From the NCBI RefSeq assembly GCF_036417845.1, contig NW_027118693.1:4350001-4414000 (forward strand): DNA of 64,000 bases, written 5' to 3'. Position numbers and translations under genes: made by a program. The DNA is from Apteryx mantelli (taxonomy: Eukaryota; Chordata; Aves; Apterygiformes; Apterygidae). Below are positions 24,701 through 36,489 of the stretch, one piece after another. The notes beneath the pieces were generated by a model that had not been told where the DNA came from, did no database searches, and worked only from the letters and a program-made list of their open reading frames with translations. The number at the start of each line of letters is the position of its first letter. The first letter of the stretch is position 1.

Positions 24701-26306
24701 TGTTGCCTTCTCCCAGGGACGCTGCAAGGGTGTGAAGCAGGGGTGTGCACACAGGTCTGCTGAGGGCTGTAATTCAGAGCAGTGTCTCTGCACCCCAGGG
24801 TGCTGTGTGTCCAGGACAGTGACTCTGCCTCCTTCGAGGGTCAGCACTCAGCCTGCCCAGGGAACTCCCCACGGTGCTGTGGGGAGAAGCTCTGGGTGGG
24901 ATGACTGACTGCCAGCAGGACATGTTCATTCTCCTGTTGAGAGGGTGCTGCATGGGTCAGGGCTGCTCTCAGCTCTGGCTCACCCTGAGAACATTTCTGG
25001 AGGTGGCTTTCCAAAAGGAAGCTCATCTCCTCTCCCAGCGCAGCCCTCAAGACTGTGGGGTCCAGGGCACGAGCTGTTTCCTTGCACAGGGACATCTGGA
25101 GAGGAGAAACTCCTGAGTGTCCCCTGTCTCTCCCTCTTCCTTCTTCCTTCAGCAGAAACATCATGCTATTGCTGTGTGTTTCCCCATTTGTCCATGCTGC
25201 CCTTGTCCTTCCCCTTGGAATCTCTGGGCAGGGGCATTTCAGACAGAATTCAGACACCAATCCTGCAGGTGCTGCCATGCAGACATGTCCTTGGCATTGA
25301 AGTGCCCAAGTGCCCCTCTAAACTGTGGGGCTCTGGGCAATGCCGTTTGGGGGCTGGGAAGGAGCCAACTCTCTCCTCAGGACACCCCATCTTTAGGATG
25401 TCTGACTGTTTCTCGGGGGTGTCCAGCTGGCCTGCAAGCTGCGCTCCAGAAGGGCACAGCTCTCCCATTGCATCTGTGTGTTATTGAGGTGCCCCATGCA
25501 GAAGCCACCTAGATGCTAAGGCCGTGAAAATGCTGCATGTGGGCAACTGGCATGACCCCGATGTCTTCCTGGCTAAAAGGGGAGTACTGAGACCTTCCTC
25601 GGATCCTCTGAGAAAGGCTCCTGGGCTTGGTGATCTGCATTTTGAAACTCGATTCCTCTGCTCTCAGCAGTGTCAATTCTTTTTATGGTAACATGAGTGC
25701 AAATGTCCTCCGCCTCAGAGGTGCAAGCACAGGGCAGCTGGGAACAAGACTGATGGACACGCCAGCCCTCCGCACTCTGCACTAAAGACAGAGTGAAGCC
25801 TTTGGCCTCTCAGGAATCACAGCTATTCACTCGAAGTGCAGCTGCAATGCTGAGGATCTCTGTCTCCAAGAATCCTCCTCAGGGATGACAGGGGAATCTA
25901 AAAGAAAACAAAAGAATCCTTAAAGCTATTGAAGAGCACACATTGTCTAGAACGGAGAGTGAAGATGCTGGAAAGCCCTTCAACATTATGAGTGGATGAA
26001 ATCTGACTAAAACTGTGACTTTGAAAGTTTAGTCACCCGTGCTCCCATGTTCCCACTGCTGTGGGTCAGGAGTGCCTCTTCTGGAGCCCATGGGAAGAGG
26101 CCCCTGCTCCTCCCGGCAAACTCAGGCAGCACAGAGGGGAGCTCAAGCCATGGAGCTCAGTGATGGTCCTGGCAAGATGAGGAGAGATAATGTGTATGTT
26201 GGGGGGGGGGGTGTTGTATGCAAAAGTTTTGCTCATACAAAACTGTCTCCTGTCTTCTCACTGTCTCCTCTTCCTTGGATAGTCACAGTGGGCCCTGAGG
26301 GAGCAA
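21788..26306. other. intergenic, GC content rising
   Basis: No gene was recognised. From about 22.9 kb the sequence becomes more GC-rich than the left third of the window. A fragment near 22990 (TCTGGTGCCATTGTAGGTGT) resembles the dispersed repeat. Many overlapping open frames on both strands here reflect GC content. A G11 run is at 26201-26211. A pyrimidine-rich tract ending in ATAG about 25 bases before the next gene's ATG could be a 5' UTR splice acceptor. Confidence 0.4.
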
Positions 26307-27242
26307 ATGTCCAACAGCAGCTCCCCCACTGAGTTCCTGCTCCGGGCGTTTGCTGACACGTGGGAGCTGCAGCTCTTGCACTTCTCGCTCTTCCTGGGCA
26401 TCTACCTGGCTGCCCTCATGGGCAACAGCCTCATCATCACTGCCATCGCAAGCGACCACCGCCTCCACACCCCCATGTACTTCTTCCTCCTCAATCTCTC
26501 AGTCCTCGACCTTGGCTCCATCTCCGTCACTGTCCCCAAATCCATGGCCAATTCCCTGAGCAACACCAGGGCCATTTCCTACTCAGGATGTGCTGCCCAG
26601 ATCTTTCTGCTTCTCTTTTTGTTCTCAGCAGAATATTATCTTCTCGCAGTCATGGCCTATGATCGCTACATTGCCATCTGCAAACCCCTGCACTATGAGA
26701 CCCTCATGGGCAGCAGAGCTTGTGTCAAAATGGCAGCAGCTGCCTGGGCCGGTGGTTTTCTCATTGCTGTTCTACACACTGGGAACACATTTTCCATACC
26801 ACTCTGCCAAGGCAATGCGGTGGAGCAGTTCTTCTGTGAAATTCCCCAGATCCTCAGGCTCTCCTGCTCAGACTCCTACCTCAGGGAAGTTGGGCTTATT
26901 GTGCTTAGTGTTTGTTTAGGCTTTGGGTGTTTCGTTTTCATTCTTCTGTCCTATGTGCAGATCCTCACAGTTGTGCTGAGGATCCCCTCTGAGCAGGGAC
27001 GGCACAAAGCCTTTTCCATGTGCCTCCCTCACCTGGCCGTAGTCTCCCTGTTTTTCAGCACTGTCGTGTTTGCCCATCTGAAGCCCCCTTCCATGTTATC
27101 CCCAACTCAGGATCTGGTGGTGGGAGTTCTCTACGCGGTGATGCCTCCAACACTGAACCCGCTCCTCTACAGCTTGCGGAACAAGGAGCTCAAGGAGGCA
27201 CTGAAGAAACTGATTCCACTGGGACAATGTCAGCACCAGTAA
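26307..27242 (+). CDS. intact olfactory receptor, OR14-like (311 aa)
   Basis: Predicted odorant receptor GPCR. Landmarks by residue: N-glycosylation site NSS at 3-5; SSPTEFLL typical of OR14-type N-termini; TM1 Gly-Asn at 39-40; PMYFFLLNLS at 56-65; conserved Cys95; MAYDRYIAIC at 116-125 with DRY intact; extracellular-loop cysteines around 167-187; SY at 215-216; KAFSMCLPHL at 234-243, with CLPHL as in OR14 receptors rather than the more common CxSH form; and NPLLYSLRN at 284-292. The length is normal and the frame is uninterrupted. The OR14-like group (also called gamma-c) is strongly expanded in birds, which fits the avian assignment. The ligand is unknown. The start at 26307 gives the standard short N-terminus. 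Confidence 0.96.
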   Translation: MSNSSSPTEFLLRAFADTWELQLLHFSLFLGIYLAALMGNSLIITAIASDHRLHTPMYFFLLNLSVLDLGSISVTVPKSMANSLSNTRAISYSGCAAQIFLLLFLFSAEYYLLAVMAYDRYIAICKPLHYETLMGSRACVKMAAAAWAGGFLIAVLHTGNTFSIPLCQGNAVEQFFCEIPQILRLSCSDSYLREVGLIVLSVCLGFGCFVFILLSYVQILTVVLRIPSEQGRHKAFSMCLPHLAVVSLFFSTVVFAHLKPPSMLSPTQDLVVGVLYAVMPPTLNPLLYSLRNKELKEALKKLIPLGQCQHQ

Positions 27243-29879
27243 CTGTCCCATGTGCATCCACTCATCATTAGCAGGGTATCTGGCATCAAGGTTCTGTGTT
27301 CTGGTCTTTCTTTCCTACTTTTCTCTTTTACATCATTGTTAAAAGAACAATCGTTTTGGTTCCTACCACCCCTTCTCAGGAAACTCTCATCTGAATCTGA
27401 CGCAGAGACCGTGTTGAAGCAGGAAGCCAGGCTTCCCCCTTCATCAGCAGAGATGGGGGAACCTCGGAGGCCGCTAGTCTGAGCTCCCTCAGATGCCCCC
27501 AGTGCAATGAGGGGAGTTTCCCTTTGCAGTGTCGCTTTTGGCACTGACACTGAGGGAGTTCAGGGGAACAGAGTCAGGCTCGGATGAGCACAGGTGGGCT
27601 GAGACCATGGGTCCTGTGTCCATTAGGAGAGCTCAGCTCCCCTGGCCACAGTCACACTGTGATTCCACTGCCCTCTTCTGTAAGGCTGGCAGCCAGCTGT
27701 CACTGTGCATTGATCCCTTGCCTCTACACTGCTCCAATACACAAAGCAGAGCAGGAGCGGAGAGGAGGGGAGGGGAGGAGAGTCCAGACACAGCTTGTGG
27801 GGACAGAGCCTGTGCTCCTCAGGACCATCCCCCCACTGCCACAGCAGGAATTTCTGGGTTGCAGCCTTTGCATGGGGCCTGCATCTTTCCTGGAGACACA
27901 TCCAGCAAAGCCAGCAGGACTTTTTCCTTTCAGGGCTATTCTCCCTATTTCCACCTGATCCTGCTGTGCTCTGGTGTGGCTATATGGGCTAAGCGCTCTC
28001 CTAACGTGGTGGTGGTAGCATTGTGCTTCCCTGTGCATTCCTGTGAAGACAGGCAGGAGCAGGCTTTGGGCACCTTTATGCCAGACCTGGCCTCCAGAAC
28101 AACATTTCTATAATAAAAGGGGATCTCCTCTGTGATGTGCCTGAAGTCTGGCCTTTCTTCAGAAGGGGGAGTCAAGAATACTCCCAAGGGATTGCACCAC
28201 AAAAGGGCTTGCTGTTCTGCTTGTGAACTCCATGGGCTCTGGAGGACAAGCTCAGAGTCTCCAAGTGATCTGTTAGGGACCACGGATGGGATTTGGGGCT
28301 CATTTCTCAGTGACCAGTGCCAGTGGAGATGGAGAATGGTCTCTGAGTTGCCCACTCAGGGCTATCGCACAGGTGACAGTGCTGATGGCAGATGGCCACA
28401 CTTCTGGAGGGGAATCTGAGCCCCCAGGAGAGCTCAGGGGATCTCCAGGGACAATGTGTGCCTGGGGGTGGGCAGTGAGTGGAGCCTCACAAAGTGAGAG
28501 ACAGTCCATGGTGGAGTAAGCAGAATGTACAGCACTAAATCCAGGTATGCCCAGGGAAAGGAGGGCTCTGCAACCCGCGGAGAGGCAGTGGGGAGCCAGG
28601 AGGCACCAGGAAGGGGGACTGGAGAGGGATTCGTGCACTCTCCGTGAAACACCACATGCTGGAGTTAGTGCCCACCCAAACACATCTCCTGCCATTGCAG
28701 ACACCTTGGGGTCACTCTGAGCACTGTCCACGAGCACAGGCACGTGCCAGCGGTGTCAGTGGTGGTGATGCCTGTGTGGCTGGGCCCTCTTGCCACCTGA
28801 CCAGCATGGCCAGTGCTGAGTTCTCCTGTGGCCCCACAGTTCGCTCACGCTGCAGAGCAGCAGTGTCAGCGTGGGGTCCTGCGGGGAGCACCAGGGAAGG
28901 GTGCAGGTATGGCTGGACAGGCCAGCGTGGACATTCGCACGTGGGGAAAGGCTCTGTGGGGAGCAGGGATGTCCCAGGAGAAAAGCAGGGCAGCATTCAG
29001 CGATGGAAAATGAGAATGAGAAACAGGTTTCTCTGCGCCGCAGCTCGGGGCAGGCTGCTCTGTCCCTGCGGCAGCAGGAGGTGCCGGAGGGGCTGCAGGG
29101 CCAGGGCTCTCGTGCTGTGCTGGTCAGCGCGGTGGGCATGGAGGGTCTGCAGGCAGACAGGGAGGGGGATCTGCTGGACACAAGAGCAGGGGAGACAGAG
29201 TGACGGGTGTCATTGCAGGGCCTCCTCCCCCTTGCCGGGGAGCTGCTGCCCTTGTCCTTGGGCCTGGCCTGAGTTATGCTGTGGACATGCCTGTGCCTGG
29301 CCCTGCACCTCTCAGGCCCTCACCCAACGCAGTCCCCATCCTGCTGACCTGACTCCCCATCTCTACCTCAGACATACCTATGCACTGCAGTCAAAAAAGC
29401 ATTGGCAAAGAAAGGTGGATGCAAGCAGATCCCAGAGAAGGTTGTGAACACAAAAGGTCCCCATACAGCAACTCTTGCTTGACAGCCAGATTAAATATGG
29501 AAGGAGTGATTTGGGTTTGGATCTGCTATGCAGCTACACTGCACAGCGTGTTATCTGGATGAAAAAGTGAAGGCAGCCCCTTGGGTCTGGTTTTACGATG
29601 GGCAGTTAGGAGAGCAGGGCTTTCTGTATCACAGCTCAAGTGTTTATGCACCATTTGTGACTGGGTTGCTGCTACAAAGAGTATGCTGTCAGGAGCAGCA
29701 AGAGCGGAGCTGCTGCGTACGGGAAGGGGATCTGGGAGCCAAGTGTGGCGGCAAGGCAGGCAGGGCAGTGACCCACTGGCGAGAGGTGCTGTCCTGCAGT
29801 GCCCGGCCAAGAGGAGCAGAGCAGGTTTGGGGATGGTAACCAGTGTCAGGCATGGTCCAGTGATCACCAGAAAAGACCG
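27243..29879. other. intergenic, GC-rich
   Basis: No gene was recognised. Several longish open frames exist on both strands, including 267 codons at 28644-29447 that begin with GTG. They overlap one another and show no domain. Segments near 28312 and 28690 weakly resemble the dispersed repeat. Confidence 0.4.
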
Positions 29880-29965
29880 TAGGGCTCCAACCAGCCCTGC
29901 TTGGCATGGGAGGTTGCACTAGAGACCTCCAGAGGTCCCTTCCCACCAAAACTCCTCTGCCACTC
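29880..29965 (+). mobile_element. CR1 LINE 3' terminal fragment
   Basis: GGGAGGTTGCACTAGAGACC followed by TCCAGAGGTCCCTTCCCACC matches the last 60-80 bases of CR1 elements. The terminal octamer repeat is not preserved, and the fragment is short. Confidence 0.6.
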
Positions 29966-32900
29966 CATGTACAGAAAGACCATGGGCACAGAGACAGTCT
30001 CTACCTGTCCTGCAGGCTGCTCTGTTGGTGGGCAAGGGACAGAGCCCTTGGCCATCCCCACGCTTCCTCGTCCTCCTCTGCCTCTGAGTGGGACATCGCC
30101 TGGGTCCAGATAGGGCCCCGCTCATGGCCCCAGCACAGGTTGCTCCCTGCAAAGGGTGAAACCCTGACATTCCCAACACGGAGCTGACGCCAAAGCAGCA
30201 TCCAGAGCCCAGCCAGCCCCAGAGCCATCAGCCCTCCCTGGCCCAGCCACAGGGCCCTGAGAAGGACTGCTTACCCTGCCCCACTGTTCCCCTTTCCCCT
30301 GTGGTCAGCAGCAGCTCTGCCTGGCCAATATTGGGACTGTGGACCCCACAGGACTGGTGTCCAGAGGTGCTGGGGCACTGGGCAGCCCTGTAGGCGCGTG
30401 GGGTGTTCCCCCCTGTGCAGGCACAGATGTGTGCAGGTGAGCTGTGCTGCCCCAAGGCAGGCAGGCAGTGTGGTCAGCAGCATGGCGTTGGGGGGCTGTT
30501 GGGGACCGCCAGCTCTTCCCCCACCAGGGTCTCTATCAAGCACTTCGTGGAGGGGTCGGGAAGGAGAAGGCTCCCTCCCGATGCTGCTGGCTGTCTGGCG
30601 AGAGCTCAAGTGGGCTCTGCCAGATGGGGATGCCGGCAGGGCCTGGGACGCTCTGTTTCCACCCTGCCCCACTCCCAGAGCCCAATACTCTATGACCAGG
30701 GTCTCTTACTTTTCCCATGCAGAGAGGATGTAATGCTTAATACCAAATGTACGTATCCGAAGACATTTGACATTACATGTGATTTGAATTTAACAGAATG
30801 ATACAGCTATATACTGAAATCACAACACACGTCTAACTTAAACTTAGCAGAATATTGCAATTGCAATATACAGTTGAGACACAGTGCAAATGTGATTCTC
30901 ATTACCGGTCCCTGTAACATGCTGTAAGCCATGGAGGCTCATGGGCATCTCCCAAACACAAGAGATGGACACAAACCGGGGGGGACATATCCATAGCTCC
31001 GCTCCATTCAGCCCCCAACCTGCCAGGCCCCTGCATCTCAGGGCGCAGAGCCTGGCACCCAAGGGAAGGGGGGGGCTCACCCTGTCCCACAGCACAAGTC
31101 TGCATGCCTGGGAGGAAGTGCCTGTGACTCGGCCTCTCCCTTCCCACTGACCATCATGGGAGGCTGGGGGACCAGCTCAGGCCATCAGGGCTCTCGAAAC
31201 CTGAGAGAGTCAGTGAACAGACAGTCATCTGCAGGGAGGTGAGGGGAAGCCCATGCATGGGATCTCTCCTCCTGACTTTTCCTCAGGAGTTTGGAGGAGT
31301 CCTGATGATTTCTCTGCCTCAGTTTCCTTTTCAAAGGGGCATGTCCCAGAGTTTGAGTGAATGAGAGTTATGGGGAGAGCCACATGCCAGAGGAGTTTTC
31401 AAAGTTTCCAGGAGCTCAGAGGTTTCTTTCTCCTGCCAATTAAGCACTGTTCTTTCTCTGCAGTCCCTGGGGAGAGACGAGCTGCAGCTTTATCCTTCAG
31501 AGACTCCTTAGTGCTATTAACCCCAGGACAGTGTGGAGAGCAGGGGGCATGCATGTGCTGCTGGACACATGCCACAGGAGCTGCTAGAAGAAGATGGCAA
31601 GGGCAGAGCAATGCCTGAGCCCTGGGACAAGGTTTGCAGAGAGCTCAAGGAAGAGAAGGACATGGTGGGGAAGAGACAGGAGCTGAGACCTCAGCTTGAT
31701 CGTCCTTCCCAGGAACAATCAGCACAGAGGTCGTCACATCATCCTGAGGATTGCAGCTTTGTGTTGTGTCTTCTGAGTCAGGTCTGTTCCTCTGGAGCTG
31801 GTGAGGCTTTGCATGGTGGCACCTCTGGGCAAGAACGGTACGGGCATGTCCTTTTTTGCATGCCTTTCCCCCACCATCTCCCTCTTCCCTCTACGCATTT
31901 CCTCGATTCCCTTGTTTGATGAGCAGAGTGCTGGTGAGCTTGCCAGTGGGTGCAGAGTTAGACTTTATGCCTTTGCTGCTCCTGGGCCACCCCAGAGCCC
32001 TGCCGGGGGCACCCACACCTCAGCTGGGAGGTGGGATCCAGGTAGAGGGCTGTGTTTCTCCAGCAGGGAATTCCCTGGCCATGCACACGGGCATATCTTG
32101 GGCGTTTGCCTTTAACAGGAGGGGAACAATGCTTCTTCCCAATCTCACCCAGCACTCACCATGGAGACACCCACCCCTGCTCCCAGCAAAGCTGCTCAGG
32201 GAGCCTCGCGAGTACAGCTGTCAGGGCTGAGGTCCAGCTGCTGGGCTGCACCGCGAGGCAGCCCCAAAGCCCTCAGAAACCATTGCTGAGGGGGGAACTA
32301 CACAAAGCGAATGATCTTCCCTGTGCTCTTCTCTTCCACCCTGCTCAAAATCTCTCTTGCCCATATTGGCTGATCAGCTCAGGTGTCCATCTTCTCTCAC
32401 ATCTATCTCACTTGTCTCTCTCAAGCCTGTGGGGGGGGGGCTCTCTGAGAGCCCTCTCACGCAGTCATGCTGCACGATGCCATTGATGTCAACTCCTGAT
32501 CCACACACTGTCAAAGGAAGCATGCAGCCTGTCCCTTCCAAGACAAGTGTTTCAGAGAGCTGAAATCAGCTGCTTGGTGCAGTGCCCCTCCTCCTCCTTT
32601 GGGGAGAAAGGGCTTCTGGCATGATGTGCTCACATAAAGGGAATTTCTTGCCTGGTAGGGACTGTGGTTGCTCTTCAGAATAACTTCAGGTGTAGGAGAG
32701 ACCCTGTCACAGGCTGAGCGAATGCTTGCTCTCCTCTAACCCCCCCCGCAAGCAGGAAATGAGCACCTCCGTGGAGCAGCTCACCTCTGTGGTTCCCCTA
32801 GAAGGGGCTTCTCTTTAGATACACGGCTTAAGTCTCCGGGAGAACCATATTCTCTCCTTTCCCTAGTCCTGGAGGCCATAAAGCGGACACAAACACAGTC

Positions 32901-33041
32901 AGAGAAGGGCCAAAGTCCGTGTTTTCTCTGACAGAAACTTCCTCCACAATTCTTTTATACAAGAACAAAAGAAAGAAATGAATCCTCTTTCTTGTAGGTT
33001 GCCTTGCTGGCAAAAGAGGAATGAGGGACCTGCGGTGATTC
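29966..33041. other. intergenic, GC-rich
   Basis: No gene, RNA or complete mobile element was recognised. There is a G10 run near 32431. The proximal part may hold promoter or 5' UTR sequence of the OR11-like locus, but no specific element could be supported. Confidence 0.4.
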
Positions 33042-33997
33042 ATGGAGAAAGGGGAATGGGACAACTGCACATCACCAGTAGAGTTTCTCCTGTTGGGAGA
33101 GTGTCCCCTCACTCCAGACACCACTCTTCCTCCTCTTGCTTATGATCTACTTGGTCATCGTGTCTGGGAACATCCTCATTGTTGTGCTCGTGGTGGCAGA
33201 CCAGCATCTGCACGCTCCCATGTACTTACTTCTTCCTGGGCAATCTGTCCTCCTTGGAGACTTGCTACAGCTCCACCATCCTGCCCCGGCTGCTGGCCAG
33301 CTTCCTGGCTGGGGACAGGACCATCTCTGCTCATGACTATATGGCTCAGCTCTATTTCTTTGGTTCTTTTGCAGCTACTGAGTGTTTCCTGCTCACGGCC
33401 ATGGCCTGCAATCGGTACTTGGCCATATGCCAGCCCCTGCTCTATGCAAGTCTCATGACCTGGAAGGTCTCTCTATGGCTGGCAGCAGCATCGTGGCTAC
33501 TGGGATTCCTTCTCACTACAATAGCCACTTTTTTCTTATCCCGCTTAAGGTTCTGTGGCCCCAAGGCAATGGACCACTTCTTCTGTGATTTTATCCCTTT
33601 GCTGGAGCTTGCCTGCAGTGACACCAGTGTTGTCAAACTACTAGGTTTCACACTGTCTCTCTTGGATGTAGTCTCCCCCTTCCTATTCACACTGGCATCC
33701 TATGTGTGCATCAGAGCTGCTATCCTGAAGATCCCATCTAGTGTGGGCAGGCAGAAGGCCTTCTCCACCTGCTCCTCTCACCTCACCGTTGTCACGGTTT
33801 TCTATGGCACCCTCACCGTTGTCTACCTGATAGCCAGAACAGCCCCTCTGAGGCAGCTCAACAAAGTCTTCTCCTTTTTCTACACTGTCCTCACGCCCCT
33901 GCTCAACCCTCTCATCTACAGCTTGTGGAACAGGGAGGTCAGGGAGGCCCTCAGAAAAGTGGTCAGGAATGCTCTGGCTTGTACCCAGAGCTCATAG
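33042..33997 (+). pseudogene. olfactory receptor pseudogene, OR11-like, two frameshifts
   Basis: Class II odorant receptor relic spread over three frames. The first (ATG 33042) gives [21 protein letters not shown] net one-base gain near 33115-33135 moves the frame into [20 protein letters not shown] (TM1). A four-base tandem duplication (ACTTACTT, about 33225-33232) inside the PMYFFL motif moves it again. The rest (to 33997) is open: AATECFLLTAM before TM3, CDFIPLLELACSD, KAFSTCSSH in TM6 and NPLIYSLWN in TM7. Two key sites are altered: the conserved TM3 Cys is Tyr (ISAHDYMAQ, about 33334-33339), and DRY is NRY with Cys before it (MACNRYLAIC). The ATECFLL segment resembles OR11-type receptors. 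The lesions are consistent with loss of function. Confidence 0.9.
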
Positions 33998-34573
33998 CAG
34001 TTTTGCACTCCTCTGTACAACACACTGCTGGTTCTGCAAAGTAGTAAGGTCAATATGGGAAATAGTAGGCTGCACATTAGGTATCCCCTGAGAAGAACAC
34101 AGCAATGAGAATATTGGTGGAAAGCAGAAGGGAAGAGAGGATATTAAATCAATTAAATTGCATGGTTTAGAAGGGAAGGGAAATAATGTCCCATTCTTGT
34201 TGCTTCCTTGACAGACAATAAAGTGGTGTTGCTGTGCATGGGAAATTTTACAATGTTGTCTTTTTTTCTTTTTTTTTTTCTTCCTCCTGTGTTGAGAGGG
34301 AATTCATCTGGGGTGAAATGTGAGCGGACAGGGAGGGAGATGGGGAGTGGCAGTACTTTCCTGACTGCAGGTTCCTTGGATGGGAGCCATTCCCTTCTGC
34401 TGTGACCACTTCCAGGGTAGAGGTTGGTGCCTCAGCCCGTAGCCCTCGTTACACTACTGTCCAACGGAAATGCATATACTGCCCAAACACATGTTGGTGT
34501 CTCCTGTCATTTGTGACGGCCTTGAGTCTCCCAGACTTTTGTGGGTTCCTGGCAGATAGCGAGGGGAAATAGT
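33998..34573. other. intergenic, no gene recognised
   Basis: 3' flank of the OR11-like pseudogene. It contains a T-rich run (34260-34283) and ordinary non-coding sequence. Confidence 0.45.
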
Positions 34574-35086
34574 TGTTAAAGAATATTGGACTGAAGCTGT
34601 CTAGAGTTGATCGCTTAGCATAACTTGCTTAGCATTAGTAGCTGAATTTGCTGAAGTCTTAGGCCGCAAGCTGTGAACTTTCTCCTAGATATTACCTAGT
34701 TATGGGAAAGAGGGCCCCAGAGCTGGTTCAAGGCGGGAAGATAAAGAAGTTAAAACCGAGAGCAGAAGCTGCAACCTTGAAAATAGGATAAGAAGCAGCC
34801 TGCCTAGAGACAATGAAGGAACCCAATGAAAAAGGGGAAGACCCCAGGTCTAAATATTAATATTGGTCCGAACTATCTCATGAGGGTGGGAATTTAGATT
34901 GTAAGGGTATAATTGCCCAGGAATTTGTTCGGGGTTTCTCTTCAGAGGCACCCAGCTCAAGCTGTAATTACTGTACGTGCATCATTAAAACTTGTTTTGC
35001 TCCATTCTGACTTTGAACTTCTGCCTCAGTGGGAACCTAGGGTCAGACCCTGTTATGGTGGCCAGCGAGCCTAACTGTCCATAACA
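34574..35086 (+). mobile_element. probable solo LTR
   Basis: The 513-base segment begins TGTTA and ends TAACA, a perfect 5-base inverted terminal repeat of the kind that bounds retroviral LTRs. An ATTAAA polyadenylation-like signal lies at 34984-34989, followed by a T/G-rich stretch. No gag, pol or env adjoins it in the same orientation, and no target-site duplication was evident at the chosen ends. It is immediately followed by inverted satellite monomers. Confidence 0.5.
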
Positions 35087-35191
35087 CCAGGCATATGGCT
35101 GCAGTTTGTGGTTGCGAGGTCACTTATGGCTCAGTGCCTGATAGGCCAGTGCTGGTGCTGTGGCAGCAGTTTGTGGTTGTGAGGTCACTCG
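35087..35191 (-). repeat. inverted orphan copies of the 65-bp satellite
   Basis: About 1.6 monomers in the opposite orientation to the main array. GCAGTTTGTGGTTG recurs at 35101 and 35166, exactly 65 bases apart, with TGCCTGATAGGCCAGTGCTG between. The match to the core monomer is close, unlike the old copies at 21 kb. The fragment is trapped between the solo LTR and the 3' LTR of the next provirus. Confidence 0.9.
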
Positions 35192-35698
35192 TGTTAAAAT
35201 CATCTTTTTTCTTTTGTGCGTTCACGGGCAGCGGTAATGAGCAGCAGGAGTCAGATTTCTAAATTTTAAAGTTTTACTGCTAGCAATAAGGTGCCTCTTA
35301 GAGCAGAAGAAGGGACCCAAGCAGCTTTCTGTTACCACTTTTAAGCAGTAGTAAGTTGTTACATATTCAACACTTTAGTTTACATAACTAACCAGATCTA
35401 GCCACGATTCTCAGTTCTACCAATCCCCTTGCCATGATACAGTAAGAAGTAGTTCCATTCCAGCCTTATTTGATCCATCTTATAATTATTCATTTGCTAA
35501 TTTACACCTCCTTTGGTGTTACCTTTGAAGAACTTTTTGTGCTGCTGGCTGGGTTAAACTGGCTTCTTTGCAGTTCTTCAACTTTGTACGAAAAACAGGG
35601 CTAAGGCAAGGTCAGAGAAGATGTTCTGCTTGCAGGGCGCTGTGACCTTGCATGTTCTTTCTCTGCAAAACTAGAGTACAGTGGAAATTTTCTTAACA
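35192..35698 (-). repeat. 3' LTR of the class I provirus
   Basis: On the minus strand a purine tract (AAATAAAAGGAGGGAA) is followed at 35698 by TGTTAAGAAAATTT, and the segment closes at 35192 with TTTTAACA. This gives matching TGTTAA/TTAACA ends over 507 bases. Its end portion (35192-35305) is homologous to 40180-40290, which confirms a direct LTR pair. Confidence 0.8.
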
Positions 35699-35753
35699 TT
35701 CCCTCCTTTTATTTCATGCATGCCTGCTTCCAATGTTATGCTGGTCTATACTT

Positions 35754-36450
35754 TTATCCCCTTACACATGAGAGGCGTATTTGACCCATGCATGAGATAC
35801 AACAGAAAAGCACAGTTCCTACTGCCAGAATTAACATTAAAATTATTAAAACACATCTGGTCCACCCTCCCAGATCTGGTAGCCATGACCACAACCACGA
35901 CCACTCTGCTGCTAGGCTATTGGACAGGGACTGCTCTTTGGCTATTCGATGGAAGGTACGAACATGTCGTTGAATGACATTTACATCATATTCAGTTTGT
36001 TTTGATTTGTTTGCATAAAAACAAATGTGGCCAACAGGTAAACTAAAGCCCATCGATTTTGGATGGCTAATTGAGAGAGAGAGCTCACTTCCTATTTGTA
36101 GATTTTTTAAGGCATGTTGACATGCTATGGAGCTTTATCATAGGAATGTGCCTTAAAGGGTTGCTGCCAAAAATCTGGCACCCTAGGGTGTAAATATGTC
36201 AAACTGGACTGATAGCAGCCCAAAGCAGAAACAGGCTTTGCTAGACAACCAAAATTGGTGTCCAGGGATTGAGGCTGCTATAGGCAGTACCAACATTCTG
36301 ACACATTCCCTACTTGTGAGACCTTAGTCATAAATTGTTCAGTGTGATTATTTTCCCAGCCTAGGGTTAAACTTGTAATAGCTATAAAAGACAGAAATGA
36401 CCCAGAAATCACATTTAAACACATAGCACAAAATAATCACAGAGTGTGAC
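35754..36450 (-). pseudogene. env remnants of the class I provirus
   Basis: Env forms the virion surface and fusion glycoproteins. At 35960-35800 the minus-strand translation has WSWLPDLGGWTR followed by a hydrophobic span and a CCISC-type cytoplasmic start, the usual membrane anchor of a gammaretroviral transmembrane subunit. At about 36400-36290 there is a surface-subunit-like piece with an N-glycosylation site and a CWYC motif. The cleavage site, fusion peptide and most of both subunits are absent, and stops interrupt the rest. Confidence 0.65.
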
Positions 36451-36489
36451 AAATATATACAGTTTTCCTTGAAGAGGTTTTCCTGCTGT

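Noticed and set aside
28644-29447. 267-codon open frame in the GC-rich region, and the shorter frame with ATG at 29003
   Set aside because: The first starts with GTG. Both lie in GC-rich DNA where long open frames occur on both strands, and neither resembles a known family.
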